Shown piece by piece: positions 27,414 to 38,365 of a stretch of 64,000 nucleotides of DNA (position 1 is its first letter; every line of letters begins with the position of its first letter). This stretch comes from Balamuthia mandrillaris. Lineage: Eukaryota > Discosea > Longamoebia > Balamuthiidae. The stretch lies in contig JAVKOQ010000020.1 of the NCBI GenBank assembly GCA_031835245.1, forward strand, positions 277,001-341,000, in the 5' to 3' direction. A program made the position numbers and the translations under genes. The notes under the pieces were generated by a model. It worked only from the letters and a program-made list of their open reading frames with translations. It made no database searches and was not told the origin of the DNA.

Positions 27414-30400
27414 ATGAGAAGCGCCGAAGGAAAACAACAAGGCGGAGGAGGAGGACCTATGATAACATCTATACGTGTAAGCGAACGCAGAGCTTTCTTC
27501 GAGAGTCTATCAAGGTCTGTTTTCTTTCTTTTTGCCTGTGTTGCTCGTTCTTTCTTCAGCTTAACATATTTTTCTACCTGCCCCTCCACGCTCTTGCCTG
27601 TAGCGACAGTAGTGGGGAAGAAGGCAATGGCAGCAGCAGAAGGGGTAGAGGGCCGCAAGGACGCATCCAACAAAGACAACGATCAATTTCTTCCTCTCCG
27701 GCCCCTCTCAAGCCTGGTAGCAGAAGAGGCTTTTCGCCCTTAGCAACTACCTCTTCAACCACCGTCGCCCATTCCTCCTCTTCTGCTTCTTTTCCTTCCA
27801 TTTCTTCTTCCTCTGTAACTGCCACAACAACTACCATCAGCACCAACACTCGCTTTACCTTATCTACCACAACTACAACAGTTGCTTGTTCTTTGCCAGG
27901 CTCTTCTGCTGTTCAAGGCAGAGACCGAAGCAAAAGTTGGGAAGAACCCAAAATCCCTTTGACCTTTCTCGATGCAACCTCTACCCCAGCGGATGAAGAG
28001 ACAAATGCACAACGGAGTAATTATGTACATGACAGTCACCCCACTACCAAGGCTGGCTCAACAACAAACTCGTCTGCTTCATCTACAGGCTCAGCCACCG
28101 ATTTAGCCCCTCCTTCTCGCTTTCCTGGCACAGCTTCGCCTTCTGCTGCGTCAATCTCTCTGCACAAACAAACTGCTCATACTCACAAATCTCTTCCCAA
28201 CACACCACGTACGTCAAGCGAACAAGCACATTCTCTTGCTCGCACTCCTGATCAATCACAACTGCAAGGCATTGTTTCGGATGCCACAACAAAGCGGCCA
28301 CAAGGCTGCAGTGATGAGCAGAACGCCGTTGTGGAGGAGGAAGAGGAGGAGGTAATATTAAAAAACAGCAACGTTATAAAATCCGTTAAAGCCACTACCT
28401 CTGTAGAAACAAAACCTTTGGTGGCACAAACCGACTCAACGACGCCAGCGATAACAAAGGAAGATGATGATGCTAATAGTCGGCAAGAAGCGAGGAGCCC
28501 TGTACAAGAAGCACGAACAGGCCAAGACAAAGAACGGATTGTAAATACGAGCGATGAGAAGAAGAAGAAACACAAGAACAAGCAAGAACGGACACCTCGT
28601 TCTCAGAACATATTTGGAGAACACAACAATGGAGAAACAACAGAAAAATCTCAATCTTATAGAGCGAAGCGGAGAGAAGAGAAGAAAAGCAGAAATAGTG
28701 CACTCATGCCAGATCACAACATGACCAATGCCCAGCTTATACGACATCCCATGCCATGGCCTTTGACCGAAGTGGAACGTAAGGAACGAGAGAAGGAAAT
28801 AGAGGAACGGAGAGAACTGTTGCGCCGACGGAAGAATGTGCCCTTACCTCCTCTCAACTTGGATCTTCCTTATGCCTCTGCTGCTGGTGGTGTTGGCAGC
28901 CCCACTGGCGGTCCTCGTTCTCCACCACGCGCACTCCTTGCTTCTGCTCCATCTACTCGATTACCGCGTGCTGCTTCAGATGCAGCAGCCGCCTCTCCCC
29001 TCATCAGCCCTCGACAGCGTCCTGCTGTGTCCGGTGTGCCACTTCCTCGCTTATCCTTTCACTTGGCCTCTCCTGCTTCCCTTCCTTCTTCTGCCTCTAC
29101 TTCTTCTCTGGGGCAATCGCTCCCTAGTGTTGCTCTGCCTACCAAGCGCCCCTCCTTTCTCTTGGAGGAGGAACCAAATGCTTTATCTTTAAAACCCATT
29201 CTACCCTCTTCTACCTCTTCTCCTATGATTGTAAATGAAAGAAAAACCACAACCGTTACCACTGCTGGCGGCGACCTCGCAAACAACAATAGGGATAGTA
29301 GAACGAGAAGAGCGAGAAGGAACAGCGGCGAAGGGCACGCGGAGTTAAATGGAGCACAACAGTGGTTGCTTCTTCAACCAGAAGGAGAGGAAGACGAGCC
29401 ACAACATGAAACTACATCAAACGTTTATAGACGTCGCCATTGTCGCAGCATGTCTCTTGCCACCACCTACGCGTCAGGCTTGGAGGAGTGGCGACTGAAG
29501 AACTCGCTCACCCGCATCGAAGAGTTAGAGGGTAATAGAAAGGAAAAAGCGAAACCAGACAAAGATGAAGGAAGGGAGAACGAAGTGGAAAAGGATAATG
29601 CCAAGGATAAAAGAAGAAAGCAATCTCTCCGATCTCCAAAGAAAGGCGCATCTACCCTCCGCAGAGTAATATTCCCTCCATCCACAAGCAATCCTGTGAT
29701 TGCCACAGAAGAAGAGCAACTACGGAATCCTTCCTCGGCAGTGCTACAATTGCAGTTGCAGCAGCAAGGGCTAGAAGCTGAACGAGTACTCACGCTCAGC
29801 GACCAATATCTACAGAAACGCCAAGCTCGCGCAAAGCATAGCCGAAGGAGCAAAGAAAGAACCACTTCAACTGAGTGTACTCTGCCGGTAAACAATGAAC
29901 ATGAGAATGAGAAGCTCATCATGCCTGCGGAAGAAAAGAATACTGCTTACACGTCTGATGAAGATGAAGAGGATGTTGTCGATACAGCACCTTCTTTTGT
30001 TCCGCACCAAAGTAAGCCCACAACCCCTATTGATAAACAGAAGAATAGACGAGCGTCCTTCGCCAGTATGGAGAATGCACATTTGGTACGGCACACATTG
30101 GCCACTCTTCCGGTTCTATCCCATCACCAGCAAACCCCAGCGAAATGTCAGCCTGACCAAAACCGAGGAACGCAAGAGCAAGTGCAGAGAGACCGAGAAG
30201 GAAATGAGGCTTCACCTCCTGGCAACCGAGAAGGAGAGGAGGCAAGCAACGAAGTTGAAGCGCTTCTGCCACGAGAGAAGAGAGCGAGCAAAACATTACG
30301 GGACCATCAACTCGCGGTTTCGAAACGTGGCTCTATTTCACCTCGCTCTAAAGAGCAGCCCCGCGTGGACAAACAAATTGCGATGGAAGAAGCTATGCAA

Positions 30401-33400
30401 GTGAAAGAAGCGGCGGAGACTTCAGTACGAAAGGAAGCCACCAAAAATGAGGAAGACGAGGAACTACTACAAGTTGAAGGGGATGATTATTATGAAGACG
30501 AGGGAATCGAAACAGAAGTGGTATCAGTCCGAAAGAAAAGTCCGCGCGATATGTACTATGGAGGCAAAGAGCGACCTAGCAATGCAAAAATTCAAGAGAC
30601 GGAAAAAGCAAAGAAGACCCTTATCAGCGCGCTGCGAAAGAACTTTGAGGGCCGTAAACGGACCGGCAGCAATCTCGCTAGCTACATTACTCGCAGAGAC
30701 AGAAAGGACAAAACAAACTCGAAAGAAGGACAAGAGAACGCGGCTGTTGTGGACACTGCAGCGGAAAATATGGAGGAGCCTTTCGAAAAGGAGAAGTACA
30801 AGGAGAATGTAGCCTCCTTTTGGAGTGCGGCTGGCCTTAAAAAAGTGTCCATGTCACTCACGCAGTTTCCAGAAATACGATCCCGTTTGAAGCATCTTAG
30901 AGGAGGGGCAACTGGGAAAGAAGCAAAGGAGGAGAACAGAGAATACGAGGAAAATACAGCGCAGCGCGGCAATAACGTACAAGAAGAGTATGGACCTAGC
31001 CGGGAGATCAATGCCTTTGGGGAAAATAACTCAGAGATAGGCTCAGGAGCCACAACTAGTTCACACTTACCCTCTATATCGGAAGAGATGGACACCCCCA
31101 TCGAACTGCGATCTGGAGAGTATTCCTCTCCCTCTGATTCCTCCGAAGGAAGCAGTTCATTCCCACCATCCCTCTCCTCCTCCACTTCCTCCTTGGACGG
31201 AGTGCTTTCTTTGGATGCTACCAGTCTCCCACCTCTCTCCTTTGACCACCCATTATTCTACTTGGAAGAGGATAGTGACGACGATGGTAGCGGTTCCACA
31301 CCCTCATCACCCACCGCCTTAACATTAGGTTGGGAGGAAAGATTGAGCTCAGGGGAAGTACGACTGCGAAGCCACAGCGAGGAGGACGCCCTATGGAGGA
31401 TTCGTGGAAGCAGTGGAAATAGGAGAAACCGGAGACCTCCGCGCATTGGTAGCTCTCCCGTTGGTCTCTCCTCTGCCGCTGACAGCAGTGGGGAGTGGAG
31501 CGAGAGCTGGTCTCCTTCTAAGTGGCGAAGGAAACGCCATCAGTGCATGAGGAGGTGCAATTCCATGGTGGAAGCAAAGTCACCCAGTTGGTTTTTGTTG
31601 GGAATGTCGCTTACCGCTACCGGTAATCCGAATGGCTGTGAAGCAGAGGTCCAGGAAGAAGAAATAGAGGATGATGTGGGGGAAGATGAAGACAGTCAAA
31701 GATCCAAAGGGAAAGAAAAGGTAACAGCCACTAGTGACTTTATGGAAGAGGGAGAAGGGGAAGAAGAGGACGATGGCACGGAGAAACGTAAAGATGGAGA
31801 CGAATCCGGTGTACTATCAAGCAACCGCTCTTCAACGTCCTTCGAGTATGGTATGTATTACGTGGGAATTGCCTCCCACATGAAACGGCTGCGACGAACG
31901 ATGAGTATGGAAGACGTGCAAGAAATGAAACGGAAGAAAGCCAGAATGGTGATCATTCCTTTCCGTGTGAGCATACCTCGAGGTCACCGCAGCTTTTCCA
32001 CCGATACAATGCATAACAGGAAACCTATCATCGAAGATGAGCATTGGCTGCGCAGACAAAAGCAAAAGAAGAAAAAGCGAACGCGCGACGAGTTGCGTAA
32101 AAAGAGCCTTGAACGGCGCTTTCTCAAGCGAACTGGTCAATACAATCGGCTTTCTTGCATCGAGATATTCCTTCAGCTCCTCAATGATAATGAGTTTCTT
32201 GTTAGCGTACGTAAAATCCAGTGAGAGAGAGAGCATTCTCAGATGCTAACTGTAATTTGTGCATAGGTTTTGTTGAAAAAGGAACTGAGCTTTGTGAAAG
32301 AAATTTGCAACATTGGCGATGATGCCGAAAAAGCAACCTTGTGTACAGCTTTAGTCCACATCTTCGAAGCTCATCACAGCGCCACTTCGCTTATCTATTG
32401 GAGCATACGAGAGGAAGTGCTTTCCACAAGTAAAATTTTCTCTAGCTCTGTCCTCTCTCTCCCTCTTTAACATCTTTTGCTGATGTTTACTTGCTTACAG
32501 TGGGATGCAACACAGACGTCTCCTCGACACTATTTCGTGAGGACTGTTTGGCCAGCAAATTCCTGAACGCATATGCTATTCAGGAAGGCAAAGATTATCT
32601 CTGTCGAACGCTGAGACCGGTCATTAAAAAGTGTTTCAATTCGCATGTCTCCTATGAGGTCAACCCATATCGACTTGACACTCAAAGAGGCAATAATACC
32701 AGCAAACAAAACTTTAGACGTCTTTACAAGCTCACCCAATCTCTCTTGTTGGCTATTTTGGATGCTCGTTCTTCCTTTCCTCCGTGCGTTTCTTTCTAAT
32801 ACTCTTTGTTCTTTGTTTTTCTGAAAGAATTAACTAAACTGTTGGCCTTTAGAACTATCCAACGCGTGTACGCCTACTTGACACAAGAAATAGACAAGCG
32901 ATTTACTGCCGAAAAGCGAATGAGCACAGGGCAGCTGACCAAGACTCTCTCCACTTCTTTGTTGTCCACTGCGGCTGGAGATAACAGCAGCAGCGAAAGT
33001 GAAAGTGATGGTGCAACGAAAGCTAGACATCAGCTCCAGCGACGCAGCGAAGAGCTCTCTGCGGACGCGCAGTTGTTTAGTAATGACCCACTAGCAGTTG
33101 TGGAGGACCAACCTGCCCCACCCTGCGACTCTCCCTCCACCACTCATCATCGAGGAGGCTTTATTCGCCAGCACGTCGGGCCGAACTCTACTTTGTCCTC
33201 ATCGGCCTCTGCTGCCTTCCACATGATAGCCAGCCCCTTTGTCATCGCCACTTCCAACGCTTCTTCTCTCCTCTCTCCTAAGATCTCTCGCCGAACACGG
33301 GAAAGTAACATTACCAGTTCTTCAAACCACAACAGCAACGAAACGAGTCCTACCCAGTCTCCCCAAAAAAGCCATCTCTCACACAACAGTTCTTCTCCTC

Positions 33401-33744
33401 GCAACCAGACTTCCTCTCCTCCTTTATTCTCTCCAACGCTGCGCAAACAGCGGCATACAGAAGAATCCATTGGTCTTGTCTATGTTGGCGGTTTCGTTTT
33501 TCTTCGCTTCTTCTGCCCTGCCATTGTCACTCCAGAGCTCTACGAGATTGTTGACAGTACGATGCGCACACACACACTCTCTCTCTCTCGCTATGCAATT
33601 TCTAACAGCCTTGTAATGAAAACAGAGAGTCCTACACGAGAAGCAAGAAGAGGATTGACTTTAGCAGCTAAAGTGCTGCAAACCATGGCTAACCAGATCG
33701 AGTTTGGCGAGAAAGAAGCCTACATGAAGCCCATGAATGACGTA

Positions 33745-33804
<60 letters not shown>

Positions 33805-34244
33805 CACACACACTCTCTCTCAGCAGTTTTCTTAACTCTACCTTTACAAAGTTTATTGCCGAATATCAGCCAAGGATGAACGATTACCTGTACAGCCTCG
33901 TCCACCAAACCAAAATCAAGAACAAGAAACACTCCAAACGTCTCTCCTTGCCCAGGCCCTTAGATTTTATCCCCTCCTCCGCCAGCACCCTTCCCGCTCG
34001 CCCAAAGCCTACCTCAACCATCAATTTGCTTTCTCAATCCTCTCCATCTTCTTCCTCTGAACCTCATAACAGTAATAACGGGATTCTATCAAAGCTCCTT
34101 CCCCACCAGAGCGTCCCATCATCTTTGACGACTGACACGGAGCTCCAGAAGGAAGCACTGCAGGTCGTCAAGAACCATTGCATAAAGCATCGGAAGGAGC
34201 TGGACTACACTCTCTTCAAGAAAATGTTCCAAAGCAAAGAGTAA
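27414..34244 (+). CDS. very large RasGAP-domain protein
   Basis: Seven exons (27414-27514, 27604-32206, 32267-32429, 32501-32783, 32853-33556, 33626-33741, 33852-34244) give about 2,120 residues; all phases agree. The start in exon 1 (MRSAEGKQQ) is chosen because it splices in frame to the coding phase of the giant second exon. About 1,500 residues of low-complexity Ser/Pro/Glu/Lys-rich sequence come first. The RasGAP domain then fills the C-terminal quarter: NDNEFLVSVLLKKELSFV, TLFREDCLASKFLNAY with the likely arginine finger, FVFLRFFCPAIVTPELYEIV, and GLTLAAKVLQTMANQIEFG followed by EAYMKPMND. A Ser-rich insert of about 190 residues splits the domain. It would stimulate GTP hydrolysis on Ras-like GTPases at the cell cortex. 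The exact subfamily is not clear. Confidence 0.88.
33749..33800 (+). repeat. CT dinucleotide tract in a RasGAP intron
   Basis: Pure CT on the plus strand in the intron 33742-33851 of the plus-strand RasGAP gene, ahead of the acceptor. It is in the pyrimidine orientation relative to the transcript. Confidence 0.9.
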
Positions 34245-34651
34245 CCTATTGTATTTTTATTTATTCATTTATTTTCATTTTTGTTTATCTCTCTTGTGGA
34301 TGAGTGTAAATAGAGATAAAACGCTTTTCTCACGTTCAAACTCTGATATTAATTCTCTAAGAAAAGCAAAATAAGAAGATGATGAAGGAAGAGAGAGGGC
34401 GGCGAGTGTGTTGCTTTTTTGTGTATGTTCTCCAGTTGGCATCGGTGGAGAGAATAACGAACAAAAAATCAACCATAGTCCCATTCATTCTGTTGAGAAC
34501 AGAAAGAGAAGAGTTGAATAATAGCCTCAGCAAAGATTTTGCTCTCCGAAAAACGTGTTCCTAGGAGTTTCGCAAAAACGCTTCAACGGCAACTGCCTCC
34601 TCCTTCCTCTGCCTCCACCTTTCCCGCTTTTCTTTTTTCATTCCATTGTGT
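34245..34651. other. convergent 3' ends of the RasGAP and SelU-like genes
   Basis: About 400 bases shared by two converging genes. An AT-rich stretch (34250-34290) and a hairpin (about 34284-34322, stem GTTTATCTCT/AGAGATAAAC on the plus strand) are visible. For the minus-strand SelU-like gene this is the 3' untranslated region in which a SECIS element would be expected. I could not identify one with confidence by eye. Confidence 0.5.
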
Positions 34652-35683
34652 TTACCTCAGAAGAGAAAGGCAGTAGCCTACTGCGATGGCCACAAGGAGC
34701 ACTGCAACAATCAAAACCGCATTGTTGACTCTGTTGGAGGGCTTCTTTTGCTTCTTGCTCTCTCTGTCACTTGGAGGAAAGGAACAAGCATCAGAGGAGC
34801 ACGTTGGTTGCTCCTTGTACTTCTTCTCTTCGTTGCTGTGATGACGGTTATTTCTTCGGTGTTGGGTGAGCCGTGCCAGCGCAACGGAATAGTTCATAGC
34901 GACGCCTTCATCCAAGTCAAGGACTTGTTGCAGCAAGTGGTGCTGATCGATGTGATGGCCAGGGTGCTCCTCCCTGTGAGCAAAGGAGCATTGGGTCGGC
35001 AGTGGTCCCATCAGAAAGACGCCTCCTTGCTGCCAGCTATCTCCTGCTAAATGCCCTATTTCTATTCCCATCTTGGCTCCTTTTTTTTTTTGTTCAGTTG
35101 AAAATGAAAAAAAAAAAGAAAAGAGAAGATTACCTTGAAGCAAAGCTGAAAGGCCAAACCGCTGAAAACCATCAACAAGTGGTCTAACAAGAGATCGATA
35201 AACCCCCGAATAAAGATTGAACGCTTTGTAACACTTTCAAAGGAGGGAAAAGGCATTAACCCAACAGAAAGAGAAAGAGAGAGAGAGAGAGAGGAGAGCG
35301 AACTGTACCTTTTTTTCAGGATCTATGTATAGAGTTCCAGGCAACTGTTCCGCACCAAAGTGAAGGACAAACTCTGTTGCCTGCGAAAGGGTACCTGTGC
35401 CAACAAGTGCGATGCCGATGCCAACCTCCTCCAACTGGTGCTTCACCTGAGACAAGGCCCACAGCTGGAGGTGGCAGGCAAATCATGCAAAGTTGCGAAG
35501 AAAAACGAGGAGGGTGCGTCGTCCGCACCACAGCTCGCGTGCGGGCACTCGCTCTCCTGTTTCTACGAACACCACCCTCACCACGCCTTCGCCGCTGCCT
35601 TCCGTACTCTCCAACAGAGACCTCCACTCTATTCCCACCCCACCAGCCATTCTCTCTCCGCTTTCTTTTTTTTTTGACTCCAC
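34652..35683 (-). CDS. PRXL2/SelU-type thioredoxin-fold protein, probable selenoprotein
   Basis: Three exons (35683-35309, 35233-35134, 35043-34652) give 288 residues if the in-frame TGA at 35485-35483 is read through. The fold is the AhpC/TSA-2 (PRXL2, SelU) family: VPARELWCGRRTLLVFLRNF, then A-U-F-A-C at residues 66-70, then LEEVGIGIALVGTG, GTLYIDPEKKCYKAFNLYSG, GDSWQQGGVFLMGP and FAHREEHPGHHID. The TGA sits exactly where family members have the first residue of the C-x-x-C or U-x-x-C redox site, which argues for selenocysteine. Other genes here stop at TGA, so the code is standard. A C-terminal basic segment plus a hydrophobic span (VNNAVLIVAVLLVAIAVGYC) suggests a tail anchor. The alternative is a 42-base intron (35506-35465) that would remove the TGA together with the active site. 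Confidence 0.75.
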
Positions 35684-36159
35684 ACTCCATGTCGACCTGG
35701 TTCCAAGGAAATCTTCGAAATAAGTTTATCCACTAAAATTCCAAATTTTCGAGGATAATCAGGAATAATTGCGCGTCCAACCGGGTTGTTGATTGGCAGG
35801 AATTTCCTGCGGACAGCAATTAACGCACCAATGAAGCGGCGAAAAAGGACCACCTGCCAGCCACCACCCCGCGAAAATGAACACCCCCCTAAAGCGGCTC
35901 AAGCTTGCTTTGATCGGTTACTGAAAGTTTCAAACCACCAATCAAAAATCAAAACAGAGGCTTTATCTTACCATAAAAAGGCCATTTCTGTTGTCTTTTT
36001 CTTTGTCTCATCTCTAGCAGAGATCTTTCACGTCGACAAAAATTCATTGCTCCGCTTTACCCCCCCTTTTTTTTTTCTTCCTTTTTCTCAGCCCATCTAT
36101 CATTTCTGCTTCTTCTGCTTTAGCAAAGCTATCGTTATCCTCTCACACTACCACCCGCC
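35684..36159. promoter_or_regulatory. divergent intergenic region, SelU-like and saposin-like genes
   Basis: About 480 bases between two outward-pointing start codons. No gene is visible. It is AT-rich near 35740-35780 and pyrimidine-rich just before the saposin-like start, as at several plus-strand starts here. Confidence 0.45.
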
Positions 36160-36902
36160 ATGCTACGCTCTTTGCCCTTGTGCTGCTTGGCCCTCTCTCT
36201 CTGCTTCTTGCTTGTGGCTGTGGACGGCGCTGCTGCCGTCAAGCCGCAGGACGCCCTGGTGGCTGACCTCTCGGGGGTGCCCTCCCTGAGCTCCGCCAAC
36301 CTCCCGCCCGCCCTCATCGGCGCCGCTGGAAATTACTGCGATATCTGCCACGCCGCCCTGGAGTTCCTCTACCAGAAGGGCTGCACGGCCAGCTGCTCCC
36401 TCCTGGAGCCTCCCTTGAACTACGTGTGCACCTTCATCGAGTCCACCATTGGTCTCTGCAAAAAGATCCTTCACTGGCTTTCCAGTACGTTTTTCTCCCT
36501 CCTTCTTGTTCTTGTTCTTGTTCTTCTTGTTTATCGTCTTCTTTTCTTCTCCCTCTTTTTCTCCTCTCAAACCAAACAACAACAAAAAAAAAACACACAG
36601 ACGGGGTGGGTTTCAAGAAGGCGTGCAACTTGTTGGGCTTCTGCGGTAACACGACTTGCCTTTGCGGCGAATGTACCGAGTACGAGTGGGACGCTCGTTG
36701 CCTCAGCGTGCCCAACCACTGCCCCGACGACTCCCGCGCTCCGCTCATGCTGCCTCCCCCTCAGCGCTACCGCGCGGAGCTTACCCAACCCAACCCTCCC
36801 TTCCAGGGAGCCATCCGCTTGGCCGCTCGTAGCGATGACGTTTGGTGCGTGAACGGCGTTTGCGAGGAGGCCACCACCGGCTGCTGCCTCACTTGCTTCT
36901 AA
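36160..36902 (+). CDS. secreted saposin-like cysteine-rich protein
   Basis: Two exons (36160-36484, 36601-36902) give 208 residues, joining in phase 1. A strong signal peptide (LPLCCLALSLCFLLVAVDGA) is followed by a short propeptide-like stretch. A saposin-B-type domain (about residues 58-130) comes next, with six-cysteine spacing: YCDICHAALEFLYQKGC, YVCTFIESTIGLCKKIL and KACNLLGFC. A second cysteine-rich tail follows (CLCGECTEYEWDARC, WCVNGVCEEATTGCCLTC). Saposin-like proteins bind or perturb lipids in lysosomes and phagosomes; in amoebae some act on ingested bacteria. Which of these applies is inference. The C-terminal Cys-rich tail is not part of the standard saposin domain. Confidence 0.75.
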
Positions 36903-37771
36903 GCTCGAAAGAACAACAAGGGGGTTTGGTATTGGTTTCGTGGTCTCTCTCCTTTGCTTTGTTGTGTGGAAACAAAAAAAAAGGAAGCAGGCCACACGTT
37001 TGTTTCAAGTATATTTATCTCTTCTTTCGTTATCGCTTCAAAACATCGCACTATAAAACCAACAGAATACAAATCCTATGACTCTGGCCCAAGTAATAGA
37101 ACCTAGTTCCTCTCACCCCTTCTCCTCTCCTCTCTCTGCTTCATTTTTATTTTGTGTCGTCCATTATTCCATTATTTAAAATTTCAAATAGGAAGGAACG
37201 ACAATCATTACGAATTACCAAAAATAGAGAAAAATCAATAATTATTGCATCAATAGGGGGCGGCCTTGATTATGGGAATTCAATGGCTGGCTGCTAGCGC
37301 TCTTGGGCAAATTACAAAAAAAAAGACCAGAGAGAGAGACCTTCCCCCTCTTATTCCACCACCAAGCCGCGGGCCGCGGGAAACTAATTTTGTGACCGGA
37401 AGAGAGAGAGGAGCGTAGTGGAACGGGACTGTGCTGCCAACCGACCGCTTGAACCAACAAACCAAAAAAAAAAAAGGCCAAAAGGGTTTTTTTTTTACAA
37501 TTTTGGGATCTGGAGGACGAGCCTTCCTTCGATTTTGAAGCTTCATAAACCCCGACAAACTAGACAAGCGTGAAGCGTGCCACTATTTTTTTTCTCTTTC
37601 TCTGAGCAAGGTGCGTTGTGGTTTGAAAGAGGATGTTGTTGTTTTGTCTCTGCCTTCTTCTTCTTTTGCTGGTTTTTTTTTTGCCTTCACGTGGGTGGGT
37701 GTAACTCTTTGGTCCCTATTTAATGTTTTTTTTTATTAAAACAAAAAATATAAATATATAGAACAAATAAA
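36903..37771. other. intergenic region, no gene seen
   Basis: About 870 bases between two plus-strand genes. It holds A/T runs (37475-37500, 37670-37760) and an AT-rich stretch (37150-37250) but no supported frame or RNA gene. The last 60 bases before 37772 are very A-rich, as expected for a leader. Confidence 0.5.
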
Positions 37772-38327
37772 ATGGAGGAAGATGAGGGTATGCCCAACAC
37801 CGACTTTGCCAACAGGATCCACTACCAGGAGCTGATATTTGGGGAGGAGATTGGTACCGGCTCCTTTGGTTCCGTCTACAAGGGCTCTTACCTGGGCACT
37901 CCCGTCGCCATCAAAAAGATAGCCAAGCAGGAGGAGCTGCAAGAGGAGCTTGACATTTTCGTGGAACGAGAGAAGGCCATGACTAGGTATACCTCCACCC
38001 TTCATTCTCCTCTCTCTCTCTCTCTCTCTCTCTCATCCTACTCTTCTCTTTCCCTCAACTACATACTCAATTCTTATTGTTTAATATTACTGCTTGTGTG
38101 TTTTGCAAACAACAGGTTCAGTCATCCTCATCTCGTACAGGTTTGTTTTTATCCTTTCCAAATATCATTATTTCTTAATCCTCTATAATAATGCTAACCA
38201 CACCTGTACCCATAAACAGTTCATAGGAGTGTGCGAATATGATAGTTTTGTCTATCTCATTACCGAATATGTTCCTGGTATGTTACCTTCCTTTTTCTTT
38301 TCCCTTCAACAAATCGCCATTGACCAT

Positions 38328-38365
<38 letters not shown>

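Noticed and set aside
34245-34651. SECIS element in the 3' region of the SelU-like gene
   Set aside because: Several ATGA or GTGA starts exist, but I could not match one with a paired helix, an apical AA and a 3' TGA quartet. I do not report an element that I cannot support.
35465-35506. A 42-base intron removing the TGA of the SelU-like gene
   Set aside because: GT and AG are present and the length keeps frame, but removal would delete the conserved strand and the redox motif. It would also be shorter than any other intron seen here. Kept only as an alternative.
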